NCBI GenBank assembly: GCA_937930305.1
Contig: CALGLE010000007.1
Location: 62,001 to 126,000 of the forward strand
Direction: 5' to 3'
DNA from: an uncultured Granulosicoccaceae bacterium
GTDB lineage: Bacteria > Pseudomonadota > Gammaproteobacteria > Granulosicoccales > Granulosicoccaceae
Length of the DNA: 64,000 bases
Shown here: positions 1-8,555 of the stretch, one piece after another
How the letters are laid out: each line of letters opens with the position of its first letter
Numbering within the stretch: the stretch's first letter is position 1
Translations under genes and position numbers: made by a program
The notes under the pieces: generated by a model
What the model saw: only the letters and a program-made list of their open reading frames with translations
The model's database searches: none
Told to the model about the DNA's origin: nothing

Positions 1-830
1 ATGTTGGCAGCGAAACGCTTATCCATTAGTTCACACAATAGATTAACGATATCAATATTGGCCCATTCATTCACTCCACCAATATTATAAGTTTCTCCAA
101 TCTGCCCTTTTTGCAGTACCAGTTCAATCCCGCGCGCGTGATCTTCTACGTACAACCAATCTCGAATATTTTTTCCATCACCATAAATCGGCAACCCTTT
201 GCCGTGAAGAATATTAATTATCGTGAGCGGTATTAATTTTTCGGGAAAATGATAAGGCCCATAATTATTAGAACAATTGCTGGTGGTGACGTTTAAGCCA
301 TAGGTGTGATGATAGGCGCGAACCAGAAAATCAGAACTGGCTTTACTTGCTGAATAAGGGGAATTCGGGGCATAGGGTGTTTTTTCCGTAAACGCAGGAT
401 CTTCCGCGCTTAAAGTGCCATACACTTCATCGGTAGAAACATGATGAAATCGATGCGCATCCAGGGCTTGCGCTTCCACTTGCCATACTTGACGGGCGGC
501 TTTTAATAGACTGTGTGTTCCCAGCACGTTGGCTTCAATAAACACATCAGGGCCTTCGATTGAGCGATCAACGTGACTTTCAGCAGCAAAGTGAACCACA
601 GTATTTAACTGATGCTCGCGCAACAATTCCATCACGCGATCTGTGTTGTTGATGTCCACCCGTTCTAGTAAGCAGGATTTATCCAGCAAGCCATCTAAAT
701 TGTGCGGGTTTCCGGCATAGGTGAGTGAGTCAACCACCACGATGTGATCATTCGGGTGTTGCTGGAGCCAATAACGAACGAAATTGGCACCAATAAAACC
801 GGCAGCGCCAGTGACCAGTAGTCGACTCAT
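1..830 (-). CDS. rmlB: dTDP-glucose 4,6-dehydratase (partial, 3' end off window)
   Basis: It converts dTDP-glucose to dTDP-4-keto-6-deoxyglucose, the second step of dTDP-L-rhamnose synthesis. The start ATG is at 830-828 and overlaps the rmlD stop as ATGA. About 276 codons are visible; the family is usually 340-360 residues, so roughly the last 80 residues lie outside the window. Visible motifs are the N-terminal Rossmann loop VTGAAGFIGANF (residues 6-17), STDEVYG near residue 132, and the extended-SDR catalytic YSASKASSD. It is the last visible gene of a minus-strand rmlC-rmlD-rmlB cluster. The fourth pathway gene, rmlA, lies about 27 kb away inside the capsule locus. Confidence 0.95.
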   Translation of the reverse strand, partial: MSRLLVTGAAGFIGANFVRYWLQQHPNDHIVVVDSLTYAGNPHNLDGLLDKSCLLERVDINNTDRVMELLREHQLNTVVHFAAESHVDRSIEGPDVFIEANVLGTHSLLKAARQVWQVEAQALDAHRFHHVSTDEVYGTLSAEDPAFTEKTPYAPNSPYSASKASSDFLVRAYHHTYGLNVTTSNCSNNYGPYHFPEKLIPLTIINILHGKGLPIYGDGKNIRDWLYVEDHARGIELVLQKGQIGETYNIGGVNEWANIDIVNLLCELMDKRFAAN

Positions 831-1699
831 GAGAGTTCCTGCAACATTAAACGAAGATCTTCGCGCCAATGTGGCGCGCGTAAGCCAAATGCATCCCAAG
901 TTTTGCTTAGCTCCAGCACGCTGTAGCTGGGCCTCACTGCGGGTGTGGGGTATTGATCGGTGCGTAAGGGGTTCACGATGACGTCTTTTTCAATCAGCCC
1001 CATGGCTTTACCTTCTTCAGCAATGGCCACCGCAAAATCATACCAACTGCAAGCCCCCGCACCGGTCCAATGCCAAATACCGGGCACCGCGCGATCGGTG
1101 GTTTGCCACATCGCTGTAGCAAGACTCTTAGCCCAAGTAGGCGTGCCGATTTGATCAGCTATCACACCCACCTCACCGCGTTCATTCATTAGTCGCAGCA
1201 TGGTTTTCACAAAATTATTGCCGTTCGAGGAATACACCCAAGCGGTTCTGATGACAGTGCCAGTCTGCGGCAAGGTGTTCAAAACGATTTGTTCAGCCGC
1301 CTGTTTTGTTTTCCCATACACGCTGATGGGAGCGGTGGGTGAATCAATGGAAAACGGCTGCCCATTGCTTTGACCAAAAACAAAATCGGTGGAGATTTGT
1401 ATCAGTTTCGCCTGCACACCCCTTGCCGCTTCAGCCAAAGTTTGCACAGCTTTCGTGTTAACTGCATGCGCGTTATCAGGATCCGTTTCTGCTTTGTCCA
1501 CCCCCGTATAAGCCGCTGCATTGAAAATAACATCCGGCTTATGCGTGGCGATAAAGTTTGTGACTGCCTGCGTATCGGTAATATCCAACCGGGCACTTGA
1601 TGCTGTGCTAGTATCCAAAATCGTGGCATGAGCCGGCGCGGTTCTAAGCAGCTCATACACCAATTGCCCACGGCTGCTTCCTGTTATCAGAACGTTCAT
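827..1699 (-). CDS. rmlD: dTDP-4-dehydrorhamnose reductase
   Basis: It catalyses the last step of dTDP-L-rhamnose synthesis, the NAD(P)H-dependent reduction of dTDP-4-keto-L-rhamnose. The 290-residue protein has the usual family length. It starts MNVLITGSSRGQLV, carries the SDR motif YGKTKQAAE around residue 128 and ISTDFVFG near residue 102, and has the RmlD C-terminal region with RPSYSVLE. It overlaps rmlB by 4 bp and follows rmlC after 8 bp, so the three are very likely co-transcribed. Confidence 0.94.
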   Translation of the reverse strand: MNVLITGSSRGQLVYELLRTAPAHATILDTSTASSARLDITDTQAVTNFIATHKPDVIFNAAAYTGVDKAETDPDNAHAVNTKAVQTLAEAARGVQAKLIQISTDFVFGQSNGQPFSIDSPTAPISVYGKTKQAAEQIVLNTLPQTGTVIRTAWVYSSNGNNFVKTMLRLMNERGEVGVIADQIGTPTWAKSLATAMWQTTDRAVPGIWHWTGAGACSWYDFAVAIAEEGKAMGLIEKDVIVNPLRTDQYPTPAVRPSYSVLELSKTWDAFGLRAPHWREDLRLMLQELS

Positions 1700-1707
1700 G
1701 CTAGCCC

Positions 1708-2256
1708 TTACTCAAACGCATCAATTTGGGTTAATCGCTCACCGTCTCTATCCTTTGCGGACAGTTGCGGTTCGGTACCAGCAAGAATAGGCCATTCCAC
1801 CCCCACCGCTCCATCGTTCCACAACAAGCTGCGTTCGTGCTCAGGTGCGTAGTAGTCTGTGCATTTATATTGAAAGTCAGCCGACTTACTTAACACATAA
1901 AAACCGTGCGCAAACCCCGGGGGCACCCAAAACAATCGTTTATTCGATTCCGATAAAACGACTCCTGTCCACTGCCCAAACTGCGGAGAGCTTTTACGCA
2001 TGTCCACAGCAACATCAAACACTTCACCTTGAGTGACGCGCACTAACTTACCTTGAGTTTGTTTTAATTGATAATGCAAGCCTCGCAGCACACCTTGGCC
2101 GCTGCGGCTGTGGTTGTCTTGCACGAAAACCGAAGGGATTCCCGCCTCTTTGAAACGACTTTCGTTATAAGACTCTAAAAAAAATCCGCGCTCATCACCG
2201 AAAACTTGAGGCTCAATGATTTTGACGTCGGCCAATGCCGTGTCAACTATTTTCAT
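1708..2256 (-). CDS. rmlC: dTDP-4-dehydrorhamnose 3,5-epimerase
   Basis: This cupin-fold epimerase acts on dTDP-4-keto-6-deoxyglucose in the rhamnose pathway. I take the internal ATG at 2256 (MKIVDTALADVKIIEP) because RmlC alignments begin there; an upstream in-frame start at 2319 would add 21 unrelated residues. With this start it has 182 residues, which is typical. Motifs are GDERGFFLESYN, the QDNHSRS catalytic His region, LRGLHYQ, and WVPPGFAHGFYVLS. It is the first gene of the rmlC-rmlD-rmlB unit. Confidence 0.93.
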   Translation of the reverse strand: MKIVDTALADVKIIEPQVFGDERGFFLESYNESRFKEAGIPSVFVQDNHSRSGQGVLRGLHYQLKQTQGKLVRVTQGEVFDVAVDMRKSSPQFGQWTGVVLSESNKRLFWVPPGFAHGFYVLSKSADFQYKCTDYYAPEHERSLLWNDGAVGVEWPILAGTEPQLSAKDRDGERLTQIDAFE

Positions 2257-2350
2257 ACCGAAAACACTTCCGTTCAATGACCTAGCAGAATTGCAGGCTG
2301 AGATCGCCAAGTATAGCAATCTGCGTCAGATCATCGCCGGTGTTGTAAAA

Positions 2351-2812
2351 TTAGCGAGCCAAATTGCGAACTATGCGCCATTCATCAGCCGTGACCGGCA
2401 TGATCGATAAGCGGTTACCACGACGTAACAACTGCATCGCTTCCAAACCCGGCACCTCTTTCAGTTGGTTAAGCGAAATCACCTCGGCGTATTGTTTGGT
2501 CGCTTGCACATCCACCATGCACCAACGCGGGTTTTCCGGGGTGGCTTTTGGGTCATAGTATTTGGATTTTTTTTCTAGAGCGGTGAAGTCATCGTAGGCG
2601 GCTGAGACAATTTTTACCTCCCCAACAACGCCAGGCACCTTACAGCTGGAATGGTAAAAAAATCCTTTATCGCCTTTTTTCATCGCATCACGCATCAGAT
2701 TTCTGGCTTGGTAATTACGAATTCCATCCCAATGATCGGTAGCATTGGGCATGGCGAATAAATCATCAATTGAGAACGCGTCGGGTTCCGACTTGAACAA
2801 CCAATATTGCAT
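2351..2812 (-). CDS. EVE domain-containing protein
   Basis: This 153-residue protein is essentially one EVE domain, a PUA-like fold found in thymocyte nuclear protein 1 relatives and thought to bind modified bases. Diagnostic segments are the start MQYWLFKSEPDAFSIDDL, WDGIRNYQARNLMRD, GFFYHSSCKVPGVVGEV, YYDPKA and PRWCMVDV. The start at 2812 is the only sensible one. It lies 94 bp downstream of the rmlC start and is divergent from the ferredoxin-like gene at 2900. The family is well recognised, but the substrate is not known from sequence. Confidence 0.88.
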   Translation of the reverse strand: MQYWLFKSEPDAFSIDDLFAMPNATDHWDGIRNYQARNLMRDAMKKGDKGFFYHSSCKVPGVVGEVKIVSAAYDDFTALEKKSKYYDPKATPENPRWCMVDVQATKQYAEVISLNQLKEVPGLEAMQLLRRGNRLSIMPVTADEWRIVRNLAR

Positions 2813-2899
2813 GTCAAAGACTCAATTCAAGCAGGCAAACTGGCCCCAGTGTGCCATGATCGACAAAGCCAGTCCAACCAACACAACCTAGGAATTGTC

Positions 2900-3640
2900 A
2901 TGCCGACTGAATCGATCTCCGCTTGGCTGGAAACCCATGGGCTCAGGTTGTGTGCGTTTCATTGGAAAGATTTGCCAGACACCATCTGTGAACTGATTCA
3001 AACGGCGCTCCCCCAAAACACCAACACAACACACACTCAATTATTACTTCTGTCGAACGCTGGGCCTAATTTTTGGCGCTGTTTGCAAGGTTCTGAACTA
3101 GCCCAGCACGCAGAGCCCGTTGATGCGTTCAGTTTATCGCTTGCCACAAATCTACAACAAACCTTTATCAAAACGGCGCCGTTTGTTCAGCTATACCCCA
3201 CGCCAATAGGACAACAACATATTCCGTTAATGCGCTTGGGGGGATTAGCCGGTTGGAATATTCCCTCCCCTTTGGGCTTAGGCTTAGATCCACAATTTGG
3301 CCCCTGGTCAGCCTATCGTGTGGCGTGGCTAACGCAAGCAACCGAGTTACCTAAGTCGTTCTATGTGCTGCGCGATGCGTTTAAATTAATTGATTTAGAC
3401 GCACTGCAACGCTCGGCCGAACTGTGCGTATCCTGTGATGCACCCTGTGAAGCAGCATGCCCGGCAAACGCTGTAACGCTGGGAGAGAGCTTTAACATCC
3501 AGCGTTGTTATGAACATCGACAACCCGAACACTCGGCCTGCCACACCCATTGCTTTGCACGAAAAGCCTGCCCGATTGGGTCTGAGTATCAATACGATGA
3601 CGCTCAGCTAGCCCATCACATGTCTATGACGTGGCGATAA
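2900..3640 (+). CDS. Cys-rich ferredoxin-like protein of unknown function
   Basis: This protein of about 246 residues has a C-terminal region rich in cysteine. C176-x2-C179-x3-C183-x3-C187-Pro is followed by C203, then C214-x3-C218-x5-C224-Pro, a pattern able to hold one or two Fe-S clusters. The layout recalls the ferredoxin-like tail of epoxyqueuosine reductase-type proteins, but I do not recognise its N-terminal 170 residues. The ATG at 2900 was chosen because AGGAAT lies just upstream; an open frame back to 2807 would overlap the divergent EVE gene. It converges with the homocysteine methyltransferase gene at 3643 with a gap of only 2 bp. Confidence 0.75.
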   Translation: MPTESISAWLETHGLRLCAFHWKDLPDTICELIQTALPQNTNTTHTQLLLLSNAGPNFWRCLQGSELAQHAEPVDAFSLSLATNLQQTFIKTAPFVQLYPTPIGQQHIPLMRLGGLAGWNIPSPLGLGLDPQFGPWSAYRVAWLTQATELPKSFYVLRDAFKLIDLDALQRSAELCVSCDAPCEAACPANAVTLGESFNIQRCYEHRQPEHSACHTHCFARKACPIGSEYQYDDAQLAHHMSMTWR

Positions 3641-3642
3641 GA

Positions 3643-4524
3643 TCAAGTGACCACAAATCGACGATACAACTCGGCTATATGTTCCGGCCCAACGCAGCAA
3701 CAACCGCCGACCACACTCGCACCCACCGCTACCCATTGTTCAGCGAAATCCGCGTATTGATTGGCGTCTAAATCTTCCCTCTCTTCGAGCAAATCCACCG
3801 AAGCACCCGGTTTTTGAAAGGCTTTGTCTATTTTGGTAAATCCATTCGCATAAGCACCTAGCGGCGCGCTGGCACCGATTAACAACGGCACAGTCTTAGT
3901 AATACTTTCCGGCGTCGAGCAGTTAACCAGCAACCTCTCGACCGGAAATTCAGACAATAACGGTAAGACATCAACCACCGCCTCGCCGGAACGCAGTTTG
4001 GTGCCGTCGTGATCCAGAACCGTAATGGATAACCAAACGGGTTTACCAATGGCGCACGCCCCCATAAGAGCTCCACGCGCTTGATCCACTGACGCCATGG
4101 TTTCCAATAAATAGAAGTCAACGTAATCTTGCTGCAGCCTTGCCACTTCTTCAAACAAAGTGGCAGCCACATCGGTACGCGGTGCAATTTCCGGCTGATA
4201 AGAGCCACCCGTTGGCCCTAAAGATCCGGCCACCAAGCCTGAGCCATACGCATCCCGCGCGGTAACCGCGGCCTTGCAAGCCGCTTGGTTTAACGCACCC
4301 AGCTGGTCTTCTAAATTAAATCGCGCCAGACGATCACGGTGTAAGGTGTAGGTATTGGTTGTCGCGATGGCGGCACCAGCCTGAAAGTAATCCGCATGGA
4401 CTTGCTGGATTAATTCTGGCTTTTCGATCATCGTTTTGGTCGACCAAAGCCCATCGCGCGTCAGTCCCGATCGATTGACGAGCTCCTGCCCGATGCTGCC
4501 ATCGAGCAGGATAAAATCAGTCAT
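3643..4524 (-). CDS. Homocysteine S-methyltransferase family protein
   Basis: It is a Zn-dependent methyltransferase of the homocysteine S-methyltransferase/BHMT (Pfam S-methyl_trans) family, 293 residues. The probable zinc ligands are visible as C202 in LLVNCSTPES and the C-terminal Cys cluster at 275-277 (GGCCCVGPEH); BHMT uses one internal Cys and a C-terminal Cys pair. The N-terminal LLDGSIGQEL is also family-typical. The gene follows a dimethylglycine dehydrogenase-like gene after 3 bp. This suggests, without proving it, that the methyl donor is a methylated amine such as glycine betaine rather than S-methylmethionine. Confidence 0.85.
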   Translation of the reverse strand: MTDFILLDGSIGQELVNRSGLTRDGLWSTKTMIEKPELIQQVHADYFQAGAAIATTNTYTLHRDRLARFNLEDQLGALNQAACKAAVTARDAYGSGLVAGSLGPTGGSYQPEIAPRTDVAATLFEEVARLQQDYVDFYLLETMASVDQARGALMGACAIGKPVWLSITVLDHDGTKLRSGEAVVDVLPLLSEFPVERLLVNCSTPESITKTVPLLIGASAPLGAYANGFTKIDKAFQKPGASVDLLEEREDLDANQYADFAEQWVAVGASVVGGCCCVGPEHIAELYRRFVVT

Positions 4525-4527
4525 GAC

Positions 4528-6984
4528 TTAAGAGCGCATGCGTTGCGCACGCGGATCATACTGCGCACCCAAACTGGCTGTGGCCGAGTACGGTGTACCA
4601 GCAATGTCAATTTTCCAATCGGCACTTTCAATCAACCCCTTGTCTATTTTCTCATTCAACTTAACGTAGCCTAAACCCACCGAGCCGCCTAGGGTGTGCC
4701 CGTAGTTTCCGGAGGATAAATAGCCCACGACTTTACCGTTCATGATGATCGGTTCGTGGTGATACAACTGTGGCTCAGGGTCGTTAATCAAAAACTGTAA
4801 CAATCGTTTATTAAAATGTGCGCCACTCTCTTTTTGCTTGGCAATGGCGTTGTGTCCAATAAACTCAATTGGCTTATCCATCGCACACACAAACCCCACG
4901 CCAGCTTCCAAGGGTGTGTCCTCATCCGCCACATCGTGCCCGAAGTGCAGAAATTTCTTTTCAATTCGGCAGCTATCCAGCGCATGCAAGCCAGCCAGCT
5001 TCAGTTCGTGCGCAGTTCCAGCCTGAAGAATGCGATCAAATACCGGCATGGCCATGTCTACCGGTACATAGATCTCCCAGCCAAGCTCTCCGACGAAAGA
5101 CACTCGCGTCACACGCACAGGCCAGTAGCCGATCTCTGCCTCTTTGCTGCAACCAAATGGGAATACCTCATTGGCTAATGAAATTCCCAGCAAGGGCTCT
5201 AGCAGCGCTCGGCTGCGTGGCCCCATCACGCCAAACACCGCCCATTGATTGGTTACATCGGTTACAAAGGTGTGGCTATCGGGGTCGATGTTGCGGTTTA
5301 ACCAATCTAAATCTTTGTGCGTGGTGGCCGCCGCACTCACCGCCATATACTGATTTTCATCTAACCTTGTCACGGTAAGATCGGCCTCGATACCGCCTAG
5401 ATCATTGAGCCAATGGGTGTACACGATTCGATCGGGTTCCACGTCAATGTCGGCACTACAAATTCGTTGTAGGTTCTTGGCCGCCTCTTTTCCTTGAATA
5501 AGGTACTTCGAAAAAGAAGACTGATCAAACAACACCACACCTTCACGCGCGGCTTTATGTTCCGCTGCTGAATAGTCAAACCAATTTTGCTTACCAAAGC
5601 TGTATTCGTATTCTGGCTTAACCCCCTCTGGCGCAAACCAATTAGGGCGCTCCCAACCGGCGACTGAACCAAAACAGGCGTTCGCTTCTTGTAGGCGTTG
5701 GTGAATCGGTGAGAAACGCACACCACGAGCTGTTTCAAATTGTAAGAACGGGTAGTGACGCGCATAAAGTAACCCTAAGCTCTCTTCAACACGTTCCTGA
5801 ATAAATTGTTGCGTTCCCATAAAGGGATACACACGGCGAATATCGTTACCCCAAAGGTCTAGCGGTGCACGACCTTTTTCCATCCAATCCGCGCAGGCTT
5901 TTCCCAGTGCGCCAGCCGACTGGATACCCACAGAATTTAGACCACAGGCGACAAAATAATTTTTAACGTTAGGCACCTCACCCACATGCCATTGGTCATC
6001 CGGGGTGAAGGATTCTGGGCCACAGAAGAACGTTCGCCAACCCACATCACCCAGTAACGGAATACGTTCCATGGCATGTTCCAGCACCGGCATCAATTGT
6101 TCTTCCGGGTGACCCGCCAGTTCATCGAAGGCAAAATCTTTGGGAATTCCGTCTTGCCCCCACGCGCGCGCTTTGGGTTCAAAAATTCCCACTAACAAAC
6201 TGCCCGCGTCCTCTTTAACGTAAGTGCAGCGATCATAATCTCGAAAGACCGGTAAATCAGGCGTGACATCAGGGTGTTTTTCCGTGACCGCGTAATAGTG
6301 TTCGCAAGCGTGCAAGGGAATGTTGACGTTGTGTTGTCGGCCTAAATTTCTTGCCCAAAGGCCCGCGCAATTCACTACAAAATCACTCTGTATCGTGCCT
6401 TGCTGAGTGGCGACACCTGTGACCTTACCGTTCTCAATTAAGATGTCATCCACTTCAATGCCTTCAAGACAAAGTGCACCGCGTTTACGAGCCGATTTAA
6501 TAAACGCCATGGTGACATCGGTTGGATTAGCCTTGCCATCTTGTTCAACGAATGTGGCGCCCAAGATGCCCTCTTCGTTCATCAACGGAAACTTGGCTTT
6601 CGCTTCAGCCGTGGTGAGGGTGTCAACTCGCGTTACACCAAACGCATTATTCATCGCCGCCACTCGACGAAGTTCTTGCCAGCGATCTTCACTGTGCGCA
6701 ATGGACAGACTGCCCACTTGCCGAAAACCGGTCGATTGACCCGATTCTTCTTCAATCTCACCCAACAAGTTCATGGAATATTCCAATAAACGTGCGTGTG
6801 ATTCGTTTGCGCGCATGGTGCCAATCAGTCCAGCGGCATGCCATGTGGTGCCACACGCAAATTGTTTACGCTCCAGTAACACCACATCTTGCCAACCTTG
6901 TCGCGCCAAATGATAGGCAACGCTGGCGCCAGTAACGCCACCACCCACGATGACCGCACTGGCTTTTTTCGGTAACTCTTGCAT
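4528..6984 (-). CDS. FAD-dependent dimethylglycine/sarcosine dehydrogenase-like protein with GcvT domain
   Basis: This 818-residue flavoprotein oxidatively demethylates an N-methyl amino acid and passes the one-carbon unit to tetrahydrofolate in characterised relatives. The N-terminal half is a DAO-type FAD domain with the dinucleotide-binding VGGGVTGASVAYHL at 13-26. TTWHAAGLIG follows, whose His (about residue 49) matches the covalent FAD site of dimethylglycine dehydrogenase. From about residue 430 onward there is an aminomethyltransferase (GcvT-like) folate-binding half, with FGVMGPRSRALLEPL and GELGWEIYVP. It sits 15 bp downstream of a nitronate monooxygenase gene and 3 bp upstream of the homocysteine methyltransferase. 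The exact substrate (dimethylglycine, sarcosine or another methylamine) cannot be fixed by eye. Confidence 0.87.
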   Translation of the reverse strand: MQELPKKASAVIVGGGVTGASVAYHLARQGWQDVVLLERKQFACGTTWHAAGLIGTMRANESHARLLEYSMNLLGEIEEESGQSTGFRQVGSLSIAHSEDRWQELRRVAAMNNAFGVTRVDTLTTAEAKAKFPLMNEEGILGATFVEQDGKANPTDVTMAFIKSARKRGALCLEGIEVDDILIENGKVTGVATQQGTIQSDFVVNCAGLWARNLGRQHNVNIPLHACEHYYAVTEKHPDVTPDLPVFRDYDRCTYVKEDAGSLLVGIFEPKARAWGQDGIPKDFAFDELAGHPEEQLMPVLEHAMERIPLLGDVGWRTFFCGPESFTPDDQWHVGEVPNVKNYFVACGLNSVGIQSAGALGKACADWMEKGRAPLDLWGNDIRRVYPFMGTQQFIQERVEESLGLLYARHYPFLQFETARGVRFSPIHQRLQEANACFGSVAGWERPNWFAPEGVKPEYEYSFGKQNWFDYSAAEHKAAREGVVLFDQSSFSKYLIQGKEAAKNLQRICSADIDVEPDRIVYTHWLNDLGGIEADLTVTRLDENQYMAVSAAATTHKDLDWLNRNIDPDSHTFVTDVTNQWAVFGVMGPRSRALLEPLLGISLANEVFPFGCSKEAEIGYWPVRVTRVSFVGELGWEIYVPVDMAMPVFDRILQAGTAHELKLAGLHALDSCRIEKKFLHFGHDVADEDTPLEAGVGFVCAMDKPIEFIGHNAIAKQKESGAHFNKRLLQFLINDPEPQLYHHEPIIMNGKVVGYLSSGNYGHTLGGSVGLGYVKLNEKIDKGLIESADWKIDIAGTPYSATASLGAQYDPRAQRMRS

Positions 6985-6999
6985 GAGGGAAATGCGCTC

Positions 7000-7953
7000 C
7001 TAGGCAGGCCGAGCTGCCCGATTTGCAGCCCGTTCTAAAGCTGCGTGATATTGTGTTTTCAGTTCGTTAATTAAAGATGCTACCGGCACCGTGTTGTGTA
7101 TGTTGCCAACGCCATGGCCGGCAGACCAAATATCTTTCCAAGCTTTCGCATCGCCATCGGCAGGTGCTAATAATTCCTTCCCAAAATCGATGGGCTTACC
7201 CTCACCATGTGCGTCCTCATCCGATTGCGCAGCTGCCAAACTGGCACCTAAAAAGTTGGCGTAAACCCCCGACACTTTATCGGTGTACACTATGTCTTTG
7301 GCACTCGCCTGCTCAATCATCTTTTTATATTCCATGGCAGCACGGCTTTCATCGGTGCATATAAAACGGGTGCCCATGTAGGCGTAATCAGCTCCGGCTG
7401 CAATGGCAGAAGCCACATCAGCGCCAGTGGACAAACAACCCGCCATGCACACCGTGCCATTAAAAATTTTTCTTATCTCACCCAGTAAAGCTAGGGGATG
7501 CAGTGTACCGGCATGCCCTCCCGCTCCAGCACTTACCGCAATCAAACCATCCACGCCTGCATCCGCGGCTTTTTGCGCATGCCGTAAATTGGTGACGTCA
7601 TGAAATACCTGCCCACCGTAGCTGTGCACCGCATCCACCAAATCTTTTACAGCCCCCAACGAGGTAATAACCAGCGGCACCTCATGTTTAACGCACAGCG
7701 CAAGGTCTTGTTGTAATCGTGGGTTGGTATCGTGCACGATAAGGTTTACGCCATAACCTGGATGGGTTATGCCAGCCAAGTTTTGTTTAATTGTGTTCAG
7801 CCAATCCTCAAAGCCTTCGCTGGTGCGTTGATTCAGCGCTGGAAAGGTGCCCACCACACCGTTCTTACAGCAAGCCGCGACGATCTCAGGCCCAGACACA
7901 AGAAACATGGGAGCGGCAATAACCGGTAAGGAATTATTTTCAGGTTGAAGCAT
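7000..7953 (-). CDS. Nitronate monooxygenase family protein
   Basis: This FMN-dependent TIM-barrel enzyme of the 2-nitropropane dioxygenase/NMO family is about 317 residues. Motifs are the N-terminal VIAAPMFLVSGPEIV, VDGLIAVSAGAGGHAGT (flavin-site His region) and IAAGADYAYMGTRFICT. The ATG at 7953 is preferred over a GTG at 7983, because it starts 10 bp after the Nudix stop and matches the family N-terminus. It lies in a minus operon with the Nudix, dehydrogenase and methyltransferase genes. The physiological role is probably detoxification of nitronate such as propionate-3-nitronate, which is inference from the family. Confidence 0.87.
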   Translation of the reverse strand: MLQPENNSLPVIAAPMFLVSGPEIVAACCKNGVVGTFPALNQRTSEGFEDWLNTIKQNLAGITHPGYGVNLIVHDTNPRLQQDLALCVKHEVPLVITSLGAVKDLVDAVHSYGGQVFHDVTNLRHAQKAADAGVDGLIAVSAGAGGHAGTLHPLALLGEIRKIFNGTVCMAGCLSTGADVASAIAAGADYAYMGTRFICTDESRAAMEYKKMIEQASAKDIVYTDKVSGVYANFLGASLAAAQSDEDAHGEGKPIDFGKELLAPADGDAKAWKDIWSAGHGVGNIHNTVPVASLINELKTQYHAALERAANRAARPA

Positions 7954-7963
7954 GGGTTTGTCT

Positions 7964-8473
7964 CTAGGTGTTTTTGCGAGCACGATACACAGGCCAAACC
8001 GTTTTCAGATCAGGTGTTAACGCATTATCCCCACTGGCCACCCAGGTATCCACCGCTTCTGGTGTAAACCACCGCGCTTCACTGATTTCACGTGGACAAG
8101 GCGTCAGCGTTTGATCGGTGATGATGGCGTAATAACGCTGGAACTCAAAGCCATTTTCCGGAACCGGATCTAAGCGGAAAAATTCATGGAAGTCGCCTGC
8201 GCTGAGCTCAACCCCCAATTCTTCCGTCACCTCCCGGATCGCCGCCTGTAAATAGCCTTCGCCGGCATCCACATGTCCGGCGGCACTGGAATCCCAGCGA
8301 TTGGGGTTCATGTCTTTGCTTGGGGCGCGTTTTTGTAAATAAATTTCACCAGCTGAATTGGCCACCAGCATGTGTACAGCCCGGTGCAAACGTTGTGTGC
8401 GATGGATTTCAGAGCGCGTTGCACGGCCCAAAACCCGGTCTTTTTCGTCGACAATATTCAACAATTCATGCAT
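7964..8473 (-). CDS. Nudix hydrolase (YfcD/IPP isomerase-like)
   Basis: This 169-residue protein carries a complete Nudix box between residues 66 and 90: Gly66, five residues, Glu72, then REVTEELG with the metal-binding glutamates. The N-terminus ELLNIVDEKDRVLG and the segment HRAVHMLV resemble E. coli YfcD and isopentenyl-diphosphate isomerase-like Nudix proteins. It is the first gene of the four-gene minus operon that runs to 3643 and is divergent from dgt. The substrate is unknown. Confidence 0.87.
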   Translation of the reverse strand: MHELLNIVDEKDRVLGRATRSEIHRTQRLHRAVHMLVANSAGEIYLQKRAPSKDMNPNRWDSSAAGHVDAGEGYLQAAIREVTEELGVELSAGDFHEFFRLDPVPENGFEFQRYYAIITDQTLTPCPREISEARWFTPEAVDTWVASGDNALTPDLKTVWPVYRARKNT

Positions 8474-8555
8474 CTACCATTGATATCAGCATGCTTGTGA
8501 GGGTGCCAGTACAATAGCGGCAACATGAGCTGCGCTCGCGCCAGCCTCATAACCC

